Program-made: the position numbers and the translations under genes
Assembly (NCBI GenBank): GCA_039105265.1
Contig: JAPFFF010000019.1
Span: 2,636,501-2,700,500, forward strand
From: Tritrichomonas musculus
Lineage: Eukaryota; Parabasalia; Tritrichomonadida; Tritrichomonadidae
Direction: 5' to 3'
Length of the DNA stretch: 64,000 bases
Shown here: piece by piece, positions 1-10,064 of the stretch
Position numbering within the stretch: position 1 is the first letter of the stretch
How the letters are laid out: every line of letters begins with the position of its first letter
Notes under the pieces: model-generated
The model's database searches: none
The model's input: the letters and a program-made list of their open reading frames with translations, nothing else
Told to the model about the DNA's origin: nothing

Positions 1-897
1 TTTTAGGCTCAGTTGTTTCTTCAAATATGTTTGTTTCGCGTATTGCATCATGTAATTGTAATACAAGTTTTTTTACTCTGATGTCAGAATCATCTTTGGG
101 ATTTATAGCTCGATTATAATAACCATAAAGGTTTTCAGCAGTAAATTCATCGTTTAATAAGCCAAATTTCTTAAGTTGATTAGCATCAATTGTAGAAGAT
201 TTATTGTAAGCATCTAATAATTGTTGACCTTCTTGATTAGTTTCTGCTATCTTTTTCATTGTTTCAATATTGGTTTTCCTTCTAATATTCTCAAATTGCA
301 TTAGGTTATTTATATTATCTGATGCCTCATTGTTTTTATGTGAGTCTATATTATTTGTCAATGATTTGACAAGTGATTGAATCTGTGCGGTATCTTTTTT
401 ATTGAATACTGAATACTTCTCTGAGTCATCAGCAATACGATAAAATAATTGTAAAGCATTAATATGATTACTATCAAGTATAACTAAATTATTAAGTGAT
501 TCAATGTCTTTATTAAGTCGATTTCTGAAATAATGGTCTGCTAAATCAGGCTCCTCCTCCTCTTCAATTGTGGAATGGAAACAGGTTTTTCTTTATTTTT
601 CAGATAGTTAGTTAAATCAATAAAGTAATTCGCTTTTGAATCAAGTATTTTAGCTAATTCATTTTTTTGTCTTGAAGTTCCTTTAGGCTTTGCGTTATAT
701 TTATCAAGCATATCTTTTAAATTTGTTTTTACATCTTTGACATAGTTACGAGGATTCTTAAGATACTCAATAATATTACCAATAATTGTTGTTATTTGTG
801 TTAACTTACTATTTTGGAACATGAATATGAGCATATCTTGATAGTCCCTTTTTTTTACTTCGTTTAGTATGAAATCTTCGTTTATGTTTGTTATCAT
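1..897 (-). pseudogene. Maverick large structural protein (DxNGD family), N-terminal part, broken
   Basis: The reverse strand encodes a protein very similar to the first half of the protein at 35875-37689 in fragment B, and more distantly related to those at 19726-22023 and 59351-61375. The visible part is the family's lysine- and acid-rich N-terminal region; the DxNGD loop region lies beyond the window edge. The gene is broken (about one break). Its start codon lies 14 bases from that of the fibre gene on the other strand. The role is inferred to be virion structure because the gene recurs in every Maverick here beside capsid or fibre genes. It is not a family I can name. Confidence 0.7.
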
Positions 898-911
898 TTA
901 TTATTCCCAAA
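898..911. promoter_or_regulatory. 14-bp divergent start-to-start spacer
   Basis: The spacer TTATTATTCCCAAA separates the start codons of the structural gene (minus) and the fibre gene (plus). The start at 912 for the fibre is chosen because homologues all begin MFTIEQ. Any core promoter for both genes must lie in this spacer or inside the opposing gene. The same 14-bp length recurs at 27694, 37690 and 55438. Confidence 0.5.
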
Positions 912-3733
912 ATGTTCACGATAGAACAAGCGGGTACTATAAAAAAAGTAAATACAATTGATGAATTGATAATAGAATATATCAAGAAATATGCTTGTAC
1001 ACATTTGTGTCCGGGAACCAATGGTTCCTGCCAATGCAATAACGGAAATAATTTAGGGTCAAGCTTGAATACTGAGGAATTGAAAGAATTATTAAAACCA
1101 TATGCGAAGCTTACGAATCTTGATGAGTATGCAAAGCTTACGAACTTAAGTGAGTACGCTAAAGCGCAGGACTTACAGTCTTACGCGAAAACAACTGATT
1201 TATTCGATTATTTGAAAACAGAGGAATTCAATAAAGAATTATTAAAGTATGCTAGTAGTGAAGAAATTGAAAACGCTGTTAATACATTACGTGATTACGT
1301 TGTTAACAATTTTGCATTATCAACTGACATACCTGAGGTACCTACAGATTTGGTTAATGAATCTGCTTTATCAACTGCTTTGGAACCATATGCAAAGCTT
1401 ACGAACTTAAGTGAGTACACGAAGACTCAGGACTTGCCAGATATGACATTGTATGCAAAAAAAGAAGACATTCCTGAGATACCCACAGTTCTCAAAAATA
1501 GTGAGTTGCAATTGAACATAAAAGACCAAGTATCAGACGAAATGTTTCAGAAATTGATGGCTGATGATGTTAACCCATTATCAGCTCAAGCATCAATGTG
1601 TTTAACAAGTATGGCGGCTAATGAAGGTCTTCAAGCGGCTTTGGATTCTTGTGCCAGAGAATATGTTTCAAAAGAAGACCTCCCAAAGATTATTGAGCAA
1701 GTGAAAAGCGAAATCCCAGAAATCATTGAGGGTCAAACAACAATTCAATTCACAATCGCCAATAATACAATTCTTGATTTGGATTACGACCCATATCATA
1801 TACTGATTGAGCAATATGGGTTAGATATTGTCTCATCAGACAGTTACTATACGGCCCATTATGTTCACGCAGACTATTCGTACAATGACAATGATGATAA
1901 TCTACCCTCTCAGATACTGTGTATGGAAGGAAGTGATTCTAGTCTTTGGATACTATATCAATCACATGAATTAATTAATCCAGGAACTGGTGAAACACCA
2001 GAAATATTATCATGTTCAATAACCAAAACTGTTGAACCAACAAACAAAAACATTTATTCGGCAAGATATGTGTCAAACAATTATGCATTAAAAGAAGATA
2101 TCCCAGAACCAGTTGACTTGACACCGTATTATACTAGTGCACAAGCTGATGAGAAGTTTGTTGATGAAGATGAATTAGCTTATGAATTAGATAAGTATGC
2201 ATTGAAAACAGATATACCAACAATTCCATCTGATTTGGTTAATGAATCTGCGTTGAATACTGCGTTGTACGGAACAGAATTGAATATTGAATATCCGAAT
2301 CCCGTTCGTGATTATATATTTGTAAAACCATACTTACCAGAAACCGATATACATGTGATATTTGATGTTAATTGGGGTTCTAACAAGGATTACATTAACA
2401 ATATTCAACATTTTGATTTGATATTCAAGCCTTATGAAAAATATATGAGAGGGTATAGAATGATGTTAGATAATGGATTATCTATTGTATGGTATGACCG
2501 TGGCGAATTTATGTTGTGTAATTCAAGTGGCAATACTCAATGGTTAATCAACGTCATTAAAGCACAAATCGAATCACCATTTATTAAAACTGAGAGTATT
2601 ACTAATGAAGGTTCCCAACAAATCACAATTCAATGTACACAGAATGATAGTGGTTGTGTAGTTCCTGATGATGATGTAAGGAAAGTATTCACTACCGAAA
2701 CTATTATCGTCAAATTCAAACGAAATGCTGATGATGCATCATATGAAGAAGCTGAATACGGATACAGTTTATTTAAAAGTTTGAATATGATTTACAAATC
2801 AACAAGCAATGAATTAATAAATATTAATTATAATACCCATATCGTTTCATTGAGAGCTGAGGACGATACACTGACTAATATATATGATGCATCTATCACA
2901 TTAATCCGCAGCCGACCTGTGAACAATGATATGATTACTTCAGTGAAATATGTGAATGATAAATATGTTCCCAAAGAAGGTAATTCAACTATTAATGGAG
3001 CGTTGACAGCTAATTGTACAACTTCAAGTAATACTTTATCTGTTTTCTCATCATATGATAATAAATGTGCTATTAAGTTTGGTGTATTAAATAGTGATAA
3101 TTATGGATTATTACGATATAGTAGAACTGATAATGGTGATAAATTTGTTACATTAGCAATAGGTGGTTATAATTATATAACTTGTAAACATTTAAATAAT
3201 GATCTTAATAATGTTGATAGAAATATTACTTTAATTTATAAAACAATTATTGAAAAAGATTTAGTTGTAAAAGGTAAATTACATCCAATGGTTCAACTAC
3301 CATCACCCACTACTCCCCAATCGAGTCATCGGTTAACACCATCACCGATTTAGTCATTGGAGTATTAGTATATATGACCGGTAAGGTTTATAAACATGTT
3401 GGTGATACTTGGGTACTTTCAACTGTGAATGATACTACAGATTGTATTTGCAGTGTCAAAACTACAGGTTCATGGAAAGAATATGTTGGTATTTGTGTTA
3501 GAATTGATGAAAAAAATAATGCTATAACATTTGCTTCCCATGGTGATTATCTTTTGAAAGTTGATGATTCATCTTGTTATGGTATTGGGGATGAAGTATT
3601 TATTGATAATGAAGATAATAAATTGAAGATTCTCAGTGGTGAAACTGCAATAACATCAAAGATTAAACGTATGACTGTTGGTATCATAACTGCAATAATA
3701 GATAATAAAACACTTGCATGCTTTAAGGCATAA
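912..3733 (+). pseudogene. Maverick modular fibre protein gene, broken
   Basis: The gene starts with the conserved MFTIEQ virion-anchoring type N-terminus. It continues with many short repeats of the form YAK/DIP...L, resembling the linker repeats of phage and adenovirus fibres, and ends in the conserved tail domain with the TTDCICSV segment. Homologues are at 37704-40800, 16821-19703 and 51550-55437. The central domains are a mosaic shared in part with each of these. The copy is broken (about one break) and carries a small double-hairpin insert at 999-1030 that fragment B lacks. The expected role is attachment of a virus-like particle to a host cell, inferred from architecture only. Confidence 0.75.
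999..1030. repeat. Double-hairpin insert in the fibre gene
   Basis: Two adjacent inverted repeats are visible: ACACA-TT-TGTGT (999-1010) and GGAACC-AAT-GGTTCC (1014-1028). The second extends to 1012-1030 through a wobble pair. The paralogous fibre at 37704 has a shorter sequence at this place and no hairpin, so this looks like a small insertion that kept the reading frame. Confidence 0.6.
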
Positions 3734-3757
3734 ATAGTATAAAAAAATTTTTTTAGC

Positions 3758-4207
3758 TTAATTGTTGGATGAGATTATTTGAATCAGTTTTCCCGTCATA
3801 TATAACGATAAATTGATATTTAATTGTTCACGAATTAGATTCTGAAGGAATTGAATTCGATTAGACCTTGGTTGGTTCATAATTGTTTCTTTATGGTCAG
3901 AAGCGAATTGGAGAACTTGGTCTCTCTGTTCATCATTAAGGAATTTGGATTTGTTTAATGGAAATGAGCGATTTGTTCTTCTTCGTATAGGATTTAATTC
4001 ATTTGATTGTTCAGTTGATTCAGTTGATTCAGTTGATTCAGTTGATGGTTCGACACTTTGTGCCTCGGCATAGCCTCGGGCAACTTCGTTGACCTCAGAT
4101 TCAGTTGGTTGTTCAATTTGTGTTTCATTTGATATATTATTTAATTGTTCGAATTCGGTTTTCAAAATAAGTAATTCAGAAATGATATGGTCGATGCGTT
4201 GTTGCAT
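3758..4207 (-). CDS. Small Maverick protein with conserved C-terminal RSxFLN-type domain
   Basis: The protein has about 149 residues from the methionine at 4207. That start is preferred over the upstream one because the homologue at 40790-41224 also begins just before the hydrophobic helix. It has an N-terminal helical stretch, a serine/threonine/glutamate repeat coded by four tandem 9-bp units near 4010-4045, and a C-terminal domain of about 75 residues around NRSFPLNKSKFLN and NLSLYM. The domain recurs at 40790, 11125 and 4351. The function is unknown; a small DNA- or protein-binding role is possible. Three mini-hairpins occupy 4061-4091 in the gene. Confidence 0.65.
   Translation of the reverse strand: MQQRIDHIISELLILKTEFEQLNNISNETQIEQPTESEVNEVARGYAEAQSVEPSTESTESTESTEQSNELNPIRRRTNRSFPLNKSKFLNDEQRDQVLQFASDHKETIMNQPRSNRIQFLQNLIREQLNINLSLYMTGKLIQIISSNN
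4061..4091. repeat. Cluster of mini-hairpins in a small gene
   Basis: TGCC-TC-GGCA (4061-4070), GCC-TCG-GGC (4073-4081) and CAAC-TTC-GTTG (4081-4091) follow one another in an otherwise AT-rich gene. Stems are short, so this is weaker than the other hairpin inserts in the window. Confidence 0.35.
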
Positions 4208-4290
4208 TTTAGAAAAATAAAAAAAAGAAACATTTATTTTCAAAATTTATTTTTATATCTATTGACCACCCCTAACAATTTCAAACTTGT

Positions 4291-4380
4291 TCTGGGAGCT
4301 TGGTTCCTGAGGTAGGTCTCTAACGTGTTTATGAAAAGTTTGGTGTTGAATTGTCAATTTTTCTGGGAGCTTGGTTCCTG
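4291..4380 (+). repeat. 19-bp direct repeat at a lineage junction
   Basis: TCTGGGAGCTTGGTTCCTG occurs at 4291-4309 and 4362-4380. The pair lies where AT-rich fragment A1 gives way to GC-richer fragment A2. It may mark the repair or recombination event that joined them. No element end (AGTAGT type) is visible here. Confidence 0.5.
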
Positions 4381-4785
4381 GTATTGGGAGACAAGGAAAT
4401 TCTTATCAGTAGTTATTCGGGGTACCAGGGCGCACAATATATTACTACTCAGGATGCTAATGACTCACCTCCTGAGACTCCATCTATTGAACATCCTCGA
4501 CCTCGTTTAAATCGGACCCATATATTCAATCGAAGCAAGTTCCTGGATATTGGGGATCACGACCGATTGATCCAATATGTCACATCACAGGCAGTAATCG
4601 ATGCGGTCTCCAACGCAGAACCTCATAAACGCGTATCCCTATTGCGTAGACTCATACGTGATAACCTAAAGTTGAGTATCTCCATGTATATGACCCAAAA
4701 ACTAATCAACACCCATATGCCTATAAACGGTCCCCCAAGGGAAACAGCTCCAGACCCAGATGAGATTGATACAACCGATTTCTAA
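4351..4785 (+). CDS. Small Maverick protein with RSxFLN-type domain, partial
   Basis: From about position 4450 the translation shows a proline-rich linker followed by the domain NRTHIFNRSKFLD ... LKLSISMYM, homologous to the C-termini of the proteins at 11125-11475, 3758-4207 and 40790-41224. The first 30 or so residues come from the junction sequence containing the 19-bp repeat and are probably not original, so the true N-terminus is uncertain. The gene lies in the same orientation as the PolB gene that follows, opposite to its relative in M2. Confidence 0.5.
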   Translation: MSIFLGAWFLVLGDKEILISSYSGYQGAQYITTQDANDSPPETPSIEHPRPRLNRTHIFNRSKFLDIGDHDRLIQYVTSQAVIDAVSNAEPHKRVSLLRRLIRDNLKLSISMYMTQKLINTHMPINGPPRETAPDPDEIDTTDF

Positions 4786-5234
4786 CCGTAATCCAAAAAT
4801 ATTTTTGCAAAAACCGACCCCATGATGGATGCGTAATGCATTCTCTAGAGGAACCAATATACGTACCCGGGATTGCACATCAATCTCTCAATGAAAATAC
4901 CTGCATCCACCATGAGGCTGGTTTGGGTTGCAAATGCCGGCAAATGCCCGTATTACCCCTATAATCCACAAGTAATAGCTTACCCAAGGTGTTTAGTGCG
5001 CTTGGGCTCTATCACAAATATGGACCGGAAATAATACGAAAAATCGGTATGGCAGTGGATCGAACCTATGCCTGCCGCCGAAGCTGGGAGACATCCTTCT
5101 TGATCCAACAACTATACCAGTTAGCGCTAACACATATATGATTCCGATTTGCTATTTAATCGAATAAAATTCAAAAATAGTATGTCATCAACTGCGTTGC
5201 GATGATTATTTTTGTATTTTTACCAATGTGGTAA
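4786..5234. other. Intergenic region with a tRNA-like relic
   Basis: No gene is seen in these 449 bases. On the minus strand, 5046-5131 contains TAGCGCTAACTGG, resembling a Pol III A box, and GGTTCGATCC, resembling a B box, at tRNA-like spacing. The flanking acceptor and T stems do not pair, so it is not a working tRNA gene. The last 75 bases before 5235 are AT-rich and would hold the PolB promoter. Confidence 0.35.
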
Positions 5235-8151
5235 ATGAGTAAGATTACTAATTGGAATTTCGATAAAAAGGTTCTACCCACAGACATCGTCAGAGAATAT
5301 ATCGATCTCATCAATGAGAAGTTCCGCGGGGGTATCTCAACCAACAGCCAATATGTTGGACAGCTGAGCAGTCTCATAAAGTTCCTGAATGAGAACTCGT
5401 TTGTAGCTCACACTGGTTTTGATTCCGATAATAAGCTCGAGGAATCAGATCTTGATACATTCCTCAGACGACTGAGGCTTACACGTGCTGAGCAGAGGCG
5501 TCTCAAGGTATTGGGATTGGAAGGTGCTGAACGCTTACTGAATAGCAAGATTAATAAGACCCATTTTAATAAAACTGTTTTAACCGCGAGTGATGTCAAA
5601 GATTATATCAAGATCGTCAACACTGAGTTCGGCGGCAAAATCCCAACCGACATATCACAGGCCGCACAGCAGAGCAGTCTCATAAAGTTCCTAAATGATA
5701 ATTTATTTGTATATCGCACACGTTTTGATACTAATACCCTTCTCGAGGAATCCCATTTTGATAGATTCTTCGAGAGACTACATGATGAACAAGAGGATAA
5801 GCTGCTGAGGGATGCAACTGAACAGAATCTGCAAGCAATTGAGAAGGTCAGACTTGAGCGGGAACGTGCTAAGCAATTGGAACAGGAGCGTGCTAAGCAA
5901 GAGCGTCTCCAGAAGCAGGAACAGAAGCGGGAACAGAAACTCGCTGAGAAGTCGAAACGCGATCGATTGAAACAGAAGCGGGAACAGGAGAAGAAACTGG
6001 AGCGTGAAAAGCATCGCAAGATTAGTACTAAGAATTTCGCTAAACGTATTATACCCGAGGAAACTGTTGAAGAATATATCGATAAGGCCAATGAGGAGTT
6101 CGATGCCAACATCCAATTCCGCAACACATCATATAATGAACGACTGAGCAGTTTCGTAAAGTTCCTGAATGATAATTTATTTGTATATCGCACCGGTTTT
6201 GATCGCGATTATCATATCAAGGAATCAAATCTTGATACATTCTTCGAGAGGCTTGAGGCTGAACGAACTAAGGATTACTTCAAGCATTTCGATAGAGATG
6301 ATTACAAGATCGAGGACCCCATTGATGAACAGCAGCGTGTGAAGTCCCAGTTTAAGTTCTATCAGCAATTAGCTGATGATCGCAAAGCAATTTCCTATTT
6401 CAACAAGTATTATCCCGAGTATATCGATAGAGCTGAAATACAAGATATACTCCGAGACAGGACTAAGGTTACAAAACTGACTCATATTATCGATGGTAAC
6501 GCTAATATCGATGATCTCCCCAAGGACCCCGAAAATAATGAAATACTCGATTACCTCAGTGAGTTCGGCCATCAGTTCAAATCGAAACACACCGATTTCC
6601 TCATGGTGAATGAACCTGATAGCTATGATAGGGCTGTTGAGGCTTGGCGATCATATACCAAATATGCTGATAGTGATTCCAATGAGCGTGAGGATATCGA
6701 TACCTATGAGCCAATATACATATACTACTTCAACTCGATATCCTCATTGAACACCATATATGACGGCTTGCAACAGGTCTATAAGCGTGAGGTAAAACCA
6801 TTCAAAATCTATTTCCAACTCTCGGGTGTATTTAAGACCCCCTATGCTGAGAATGTGTTTGGGTATTCATGTGAATATGCAGCTAGGGAAATCAATTGGA
6901 ACAACTATAAATCGGCTATCCCAATTGTGGTTCGTGATGAGCAATCGCTTGATATCGTGAAGTACTATATTGAATCAGTACTGCACTCATATGAGACCTC
7001 AACATCTGGAACCAAGTTGATTATGGTAGGATCAGTCTCATTCACGGTATCTCGAATGGTCAAGGTTAGTGGTCCAATCAAGGATTTACCTCCTGAGATC
7101 AAAAATAGCAAATTCATCATCACGGACAATGCTGATGACAATCTATGTTGGTACCGATTTCTGGCTGCATGTCTAGATGACCATCTAGTTGACCCCGAAT
7201 CTGGTTGCAAAACTAAGCACCGTACACAGGCAGCTAGGAAGCTCCTATGCGAGGATCACAATATAGTGTATTCTACTAAGCCATCTCAAGATGCAATCGA
7301 CCTCCTGAACAACTATCCAGGTACATCAATTGAATCCATGAAGGCATCTGCCGAGAAGCATCACTTGAATGTGGACATCTATGAGTACTTGGAGGATCTC
7401 AAAGTTTATAACCTTCAGGACCAATGGAAATACAATAGCGATAACTCATTTAGGAAATCCGCATTGCTGTTCACCCAAAATCGAATCATCCACATAATGT
7501 ACATCAGGGATGCTGAGAAGCTGACCAACATCCACATCTGCCCAAAGTGTGGCTCATATGCCCATTACGGTCATTACAACATGAAGTGTTTCGAGAACCA
7601 TGTTAAGAACTGTGACGGGGTATTTCGAAAGCGTTTCATACCCAATCGTGAACCACTACCATACTGTCCACATATACTCAGCAATCCGGTGTACGAATAT
7701 TGCTTAGCCTATGGTCTCGAATGGAAACCCAACATATATTACATCACCTACGATTTCGAAACTGTTGAACAGCCTGTGAATGCATCTATTGGTTCATCCA
7801 CAACCATCAACTCACGACTGATACCCCTGAGTGTATCATCATGTGTCAAATCACAATCTGGTTGTACCACAAGGCACTTCTCATTAAGAGATTCATCTGA
7901 GTTCATCATTAAATGGATCGAGTGGTTGTTTGAGCAATCCAAGCAGGTGTATCACGATAAGGTTCAATACATGAAATCCTTCATCAATCAACCAGTTGAC
8001 AATCTCAAAACCATTGATCGCAACCTGAATGTGATAACCGTATTTGGATTCAACTCGAGTAGATTCGATAGCAACCTATTCAAGGAGTATCTCAACTACA
8101 GTTCAGCTGGGACTACGTTATGGAGTGTTGAACCCAATAGTATCATTGGTA
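5235..8151 (+). pseudogene. Maverick protein-primed DNA polymerase B, first part, interrupted by M2
   Basis: The N-terminus has three copies of an ~80-residue domain (residues 3-80, 105-182, 262-340), with a highly charged coiled-coil stretch (about 185-262) between copies two and three. A segment around NLCWYRFLAACL resembles a cysteine-peptidase (OTU-like) start, and a Cys/His finger follows at HICPKCGSY. Exonuclease motifs YDFETVE and FGFNSSRFDSN come next. The gene is then cut by the insertion of M2; the following part lies at 28930. M2's PolB (11568) is the nearest relative but has the N-terminal domain only once. Confidence 0.8.
8146..8151 (+). repeat. Target site duplication of M2, left copy
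   Basis: TTGGTA lies directly before the M2 end AGTAGTGATAG, and the same six bases follow the other M2 end at 28924-28929. Six-base duplications are typical of Mavericks. Confidence 0.9.
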
Positions 8152-8606
8152 AGTAGTGATAGTGGACCGTCTGGAGCGGGGATATAAAATGACCCCCTTG
8201 TCATAGGGTTTACAGACCCCAAACCTCAGCCCCATGACTCAAAAAATCACCACTTTTTCAAAATTAGCCCTCGAAACTTTCACAAAATGGCATAGACAAA
8301 TTTTGAATAAATTGACAAACTCCCAAAAATAACAACAACGAAAAATAACGAAAAATAGAACTTTCAAAAATTTTTTATTTTTTTATCAGCAATTTATAAT
8401 GTCAAACCAAGCCGAACAATTAAGCATCCTCATTAATAGAATCAACAAAAAGCTAAAAGGATGGAGACCTGCATTAAAATACCTCTACGATAATGATGAT
8501 GTTGTTGACGGAGTACTAAAAGAGATAAATCACTTTATTGAACAACTAAAGAAATTCAACGGTCCTGCTGAATTAATTGCTGAACTTGAAGAGCTCATTT
8601 ATTAAA
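8152..8606 (+). repeat. M2 left terminal inverted repeat
   Basis: The first ~180 bases pair with 28741-28923, and about 8178-8606 pair with 27925-28344. Sub-terminal inverted repeats ATGAC-CCCCTT-GTCAT (8189-8204) and GGTTT/AAACC (8207-8225) could form adjacent hairpins near the tip. The inner part contains the gene at 8399. Confidence 0.85.
8399..8605 (+). CDS. Small TIR-borne helical protein, left copy
   Basis: This 68-residue protein begins MSNQAEQLSILINRINKKL and is predicted helical from its heptad-like leucines. A second copy differing at about nine residues lies in the other TIR arm at 27925-28131. Both are open and have the same upstream sequence, so both are probably expressed. The function is unknown. 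Confidence 0.6.
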   Translation: MSNQAEQLSILINRINKKLKGWRPALKYLYDNDDVVDGVLKEINHFIEQLKKFNGPAELIAELEELIY

Positions 8607-8675
8607 AAGATATCTGAAGTGTCTTCAATGACGTTTTTATTTTTGTTTTTTGTTTTTTAATTTCATGATAAAGAT

Positions 8676-9137
8676 ATGTCAAGTACACCAAAGGTTTATG
8701 ATTACATCAATTCACTTATTGATATGTTGGATGAATCAGAGAAGTTCAAACAATGTGATTTCTCAATTCTGTGTGATAGATATCCAATACCTTGTGGAAA
8801 GGCTGCATATAAATCTAAAGTGATATACATATCATTGAAGAACAAAGATAATGAATTCAAACGATTATATTATGATAAGATTGTTGAACTCGGGCTCGAA
8901 TATATAACATTAACATCAAATGTTAGAAGAAGAATATCAACAACATCTATTGAGTTCTTCGTTGAAGGTTCAAATGAAGAGCAATCATTTAAAGAATACA
9001 AGTATTATAATTACAGTATCAGGAAAGTTAATGATAAGAAAACAAAAGAACTCATTGAACAAATGAGACAAAAATATAATATCAATACACCACAACTGTT
9101 TGTTGGAGTTCAACAACAAATTGTATTAGATGAATGA
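8676..9137 (+). CDS. Conserved Maverick protein of unknown function (153 aa)
   Basis: The protein is soluble, with mixed helix and strand and no motif I recognise. A homologue in the GC-richer lineage lies at 62216-62677 (shared segments VYxYINxL, FxILCD, FFV.G). In both elements it sits directly before the packaging ATPase on the opposite strand; here the two genes overlap by 12 bases tail to tail. The conserved position suggests a packaging or virion role, but that is context only. Confidence 0.65.
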   Translation: MSSTPKVYDYINSLIDMLDESEKFKQCDFSILCDRYPIPCGKAAYKSKVIYISLKNKDNEFKRLYYDKIVELGLEYITLTSNVRRRISTTSIEFFVEGSNEEQSFKEYKYYNYSIRKVNDKKTKELIEQMRQKYNINTPQLFVGVQQQIVLDE

Positions 9138-10040
9138 AAGGTTATTAGTTCGAACATTGATTAAAACGAATTGATGTGCTTTCATTGTTCTGTATCGATT
9201 CCATAGCTCTTCGAAATCTATTGGAAATGGAACTTGTTGATATATGTAGCCGAGTTTCTGTCGTGAATAACCACTAAAGATGAAGAATGATGTTGCATTA
9301 TTTTTCCATTCTGTTGTTAAAGCTTTGAAGAACTGGATGTTAACGAATATTATTAAATTCTTATGTCGAAGCTGACTAATGGTATTGATAAAATAGGATG
9401 ATTTAATTAGTTTCGATTTCAAGAAGTCTTCACAAAGAATGATAGTATTTAGCGGTTTATTCGGTTGACCTAGTTTATTGATATGAAGAAACTCAAACAT
9501 ATCGTTTAACTTCTTTTCATCGATTACTATTTTTGGTGTTGATGAATATTTGTTATACAATTCTTTATATAAATCAAGTTGTTTGAGATATTCTTCAGCA
9601 TTGCTGTCAGCAACAGTTTTTATTGGTAGCTGTATCAATTCGCGTTGACTTTCGAATGTGGCATCATTGATTGTTCCGTTTCGTGATACATAAACAATTA
9701 AATGAAAGCCAGCGTTCTTCATTCGAGACATTTGAATAACATCTCGTAGCATTATATGGCTCTTTCCTTTACCTTGCTGACCAACGAGTATGTTCAATGA
9801 ATTGTAATATGAATAAATACCGTTTGCGATTGGTCTGATTGATTCATTCTTTATTTTTGATTCATTGCGTTGATATGCTTTATTCATCTCGTCATCAATA
9901 TTAAATGTTGTTTCATTAACAGTTGGCTTGAATGATTCATATTCAAATGCAAAACTCATTTGGTCATCATCATAATCAGAACCACTAGAGAATAAAATCT
10001 CTTTGTAATTAAACTGAGTGGGTTTCATGAAGCCTTTCAT
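9126..10040 (-). CDS. Maverick packaging ATPase (HerA/FtsK, A32-like)
   Basis: Homologous to 62674-63666 and, more distantly, 58485-59300. The P-loop GQQGKGKS is near residue 88 and a Walker B stretch NTIILCEDF is near residue 197. This is the arrangement of A32-type ATPases that pump DNA into capsids of Polintons and large DNA viruses. A methionine four codons in (10028) is an alternative start. The gene heads a minus-strand run with the small membrane protein at 10065 and the 189-residue protein at 10207. Confidence 0.85.
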   Translation of the reverse strand: MKGFMKPTQFNYKEILFSSGSDYDDDQMSFAFEYESFKPTVNETTFNIDDEMNKAYQRNESKIKNESIRPIANGIYSYYNSLNILVGQQGKGKSHIMLRDVIQMSRMKNAGFHLIVYVSRNGTINDATFESQRELIQLPIKTVADSNAEEYLKQLDLYKELYNKYSSTPKIVIDEKKLNDMFEFLHINKLGQPNKPLNTIILCEDFLKSKLIKSSYFINTISQLRHKNLIIFVNIQFFKALTTEWKNNATSFFIFSGYSRQKLGYIYQQVPFPIDFEELWNRYRTMKAHQFVLINVRTNNLSFI

Positions 10041-10064
10041 TTCTTTAGTTTTCGTTAAAGCTCT

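Larger units (their letters stand above)
1..4243. mobile_element. Maverick/Polinton fragment A1 (AT-rich lineage)
   Basis: This stretch holds part of a structural gene, a fibre gene and a small gene in the same order and orientation as 35875-41224, to which it is closely similar. It runs off the left edge of the window and stops near 4243-4300, where a different, GC-richer Maverick lineage begins without a recognisable element end. No TIR is seen. It is a broken relic with about two breaks in its genes. Its close similarity to fragment B suggests a fairly recent common source. Confidence 0.85.
4300..8151 (+). mobile_element. Maverick fragment A2 (GC-richer lineage), first part
   Basis: Base composition rises clearly after about 4300, and codons with G or C in the third position become common, as in fragment C (62215-64000). 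The fragment carries a small RSxFLN-domain gene and the first part of a PolB gene, and resumes at 28930 after the insertion of M2. Its left edge is a junction without TIR, its right edge (29973) abuts S1. It is a broken relic: cut by one nested element, with both outer parts missing. Confidence 0.8.

Noticed and set aside
4006-4045. A CRISPR-like or regulatory repeat array
   Set aside because: The four 9-bp units are an in-frame Ser-Thr-Glu repeat within the coding region; there are no spacers.
5046-5131. A functional tRNA gene on the minus strand
   Set aside because: Box-like motifs are present, but neither the acceptor stem nor the T stem pairs.
5603-6193. A 196-aa minus-strand frame opposite the A2 polymerase N-terminus
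   Set aside because: It is the antisense of the charged coiled coil; the plus-strand frame has homologues and this one has none.
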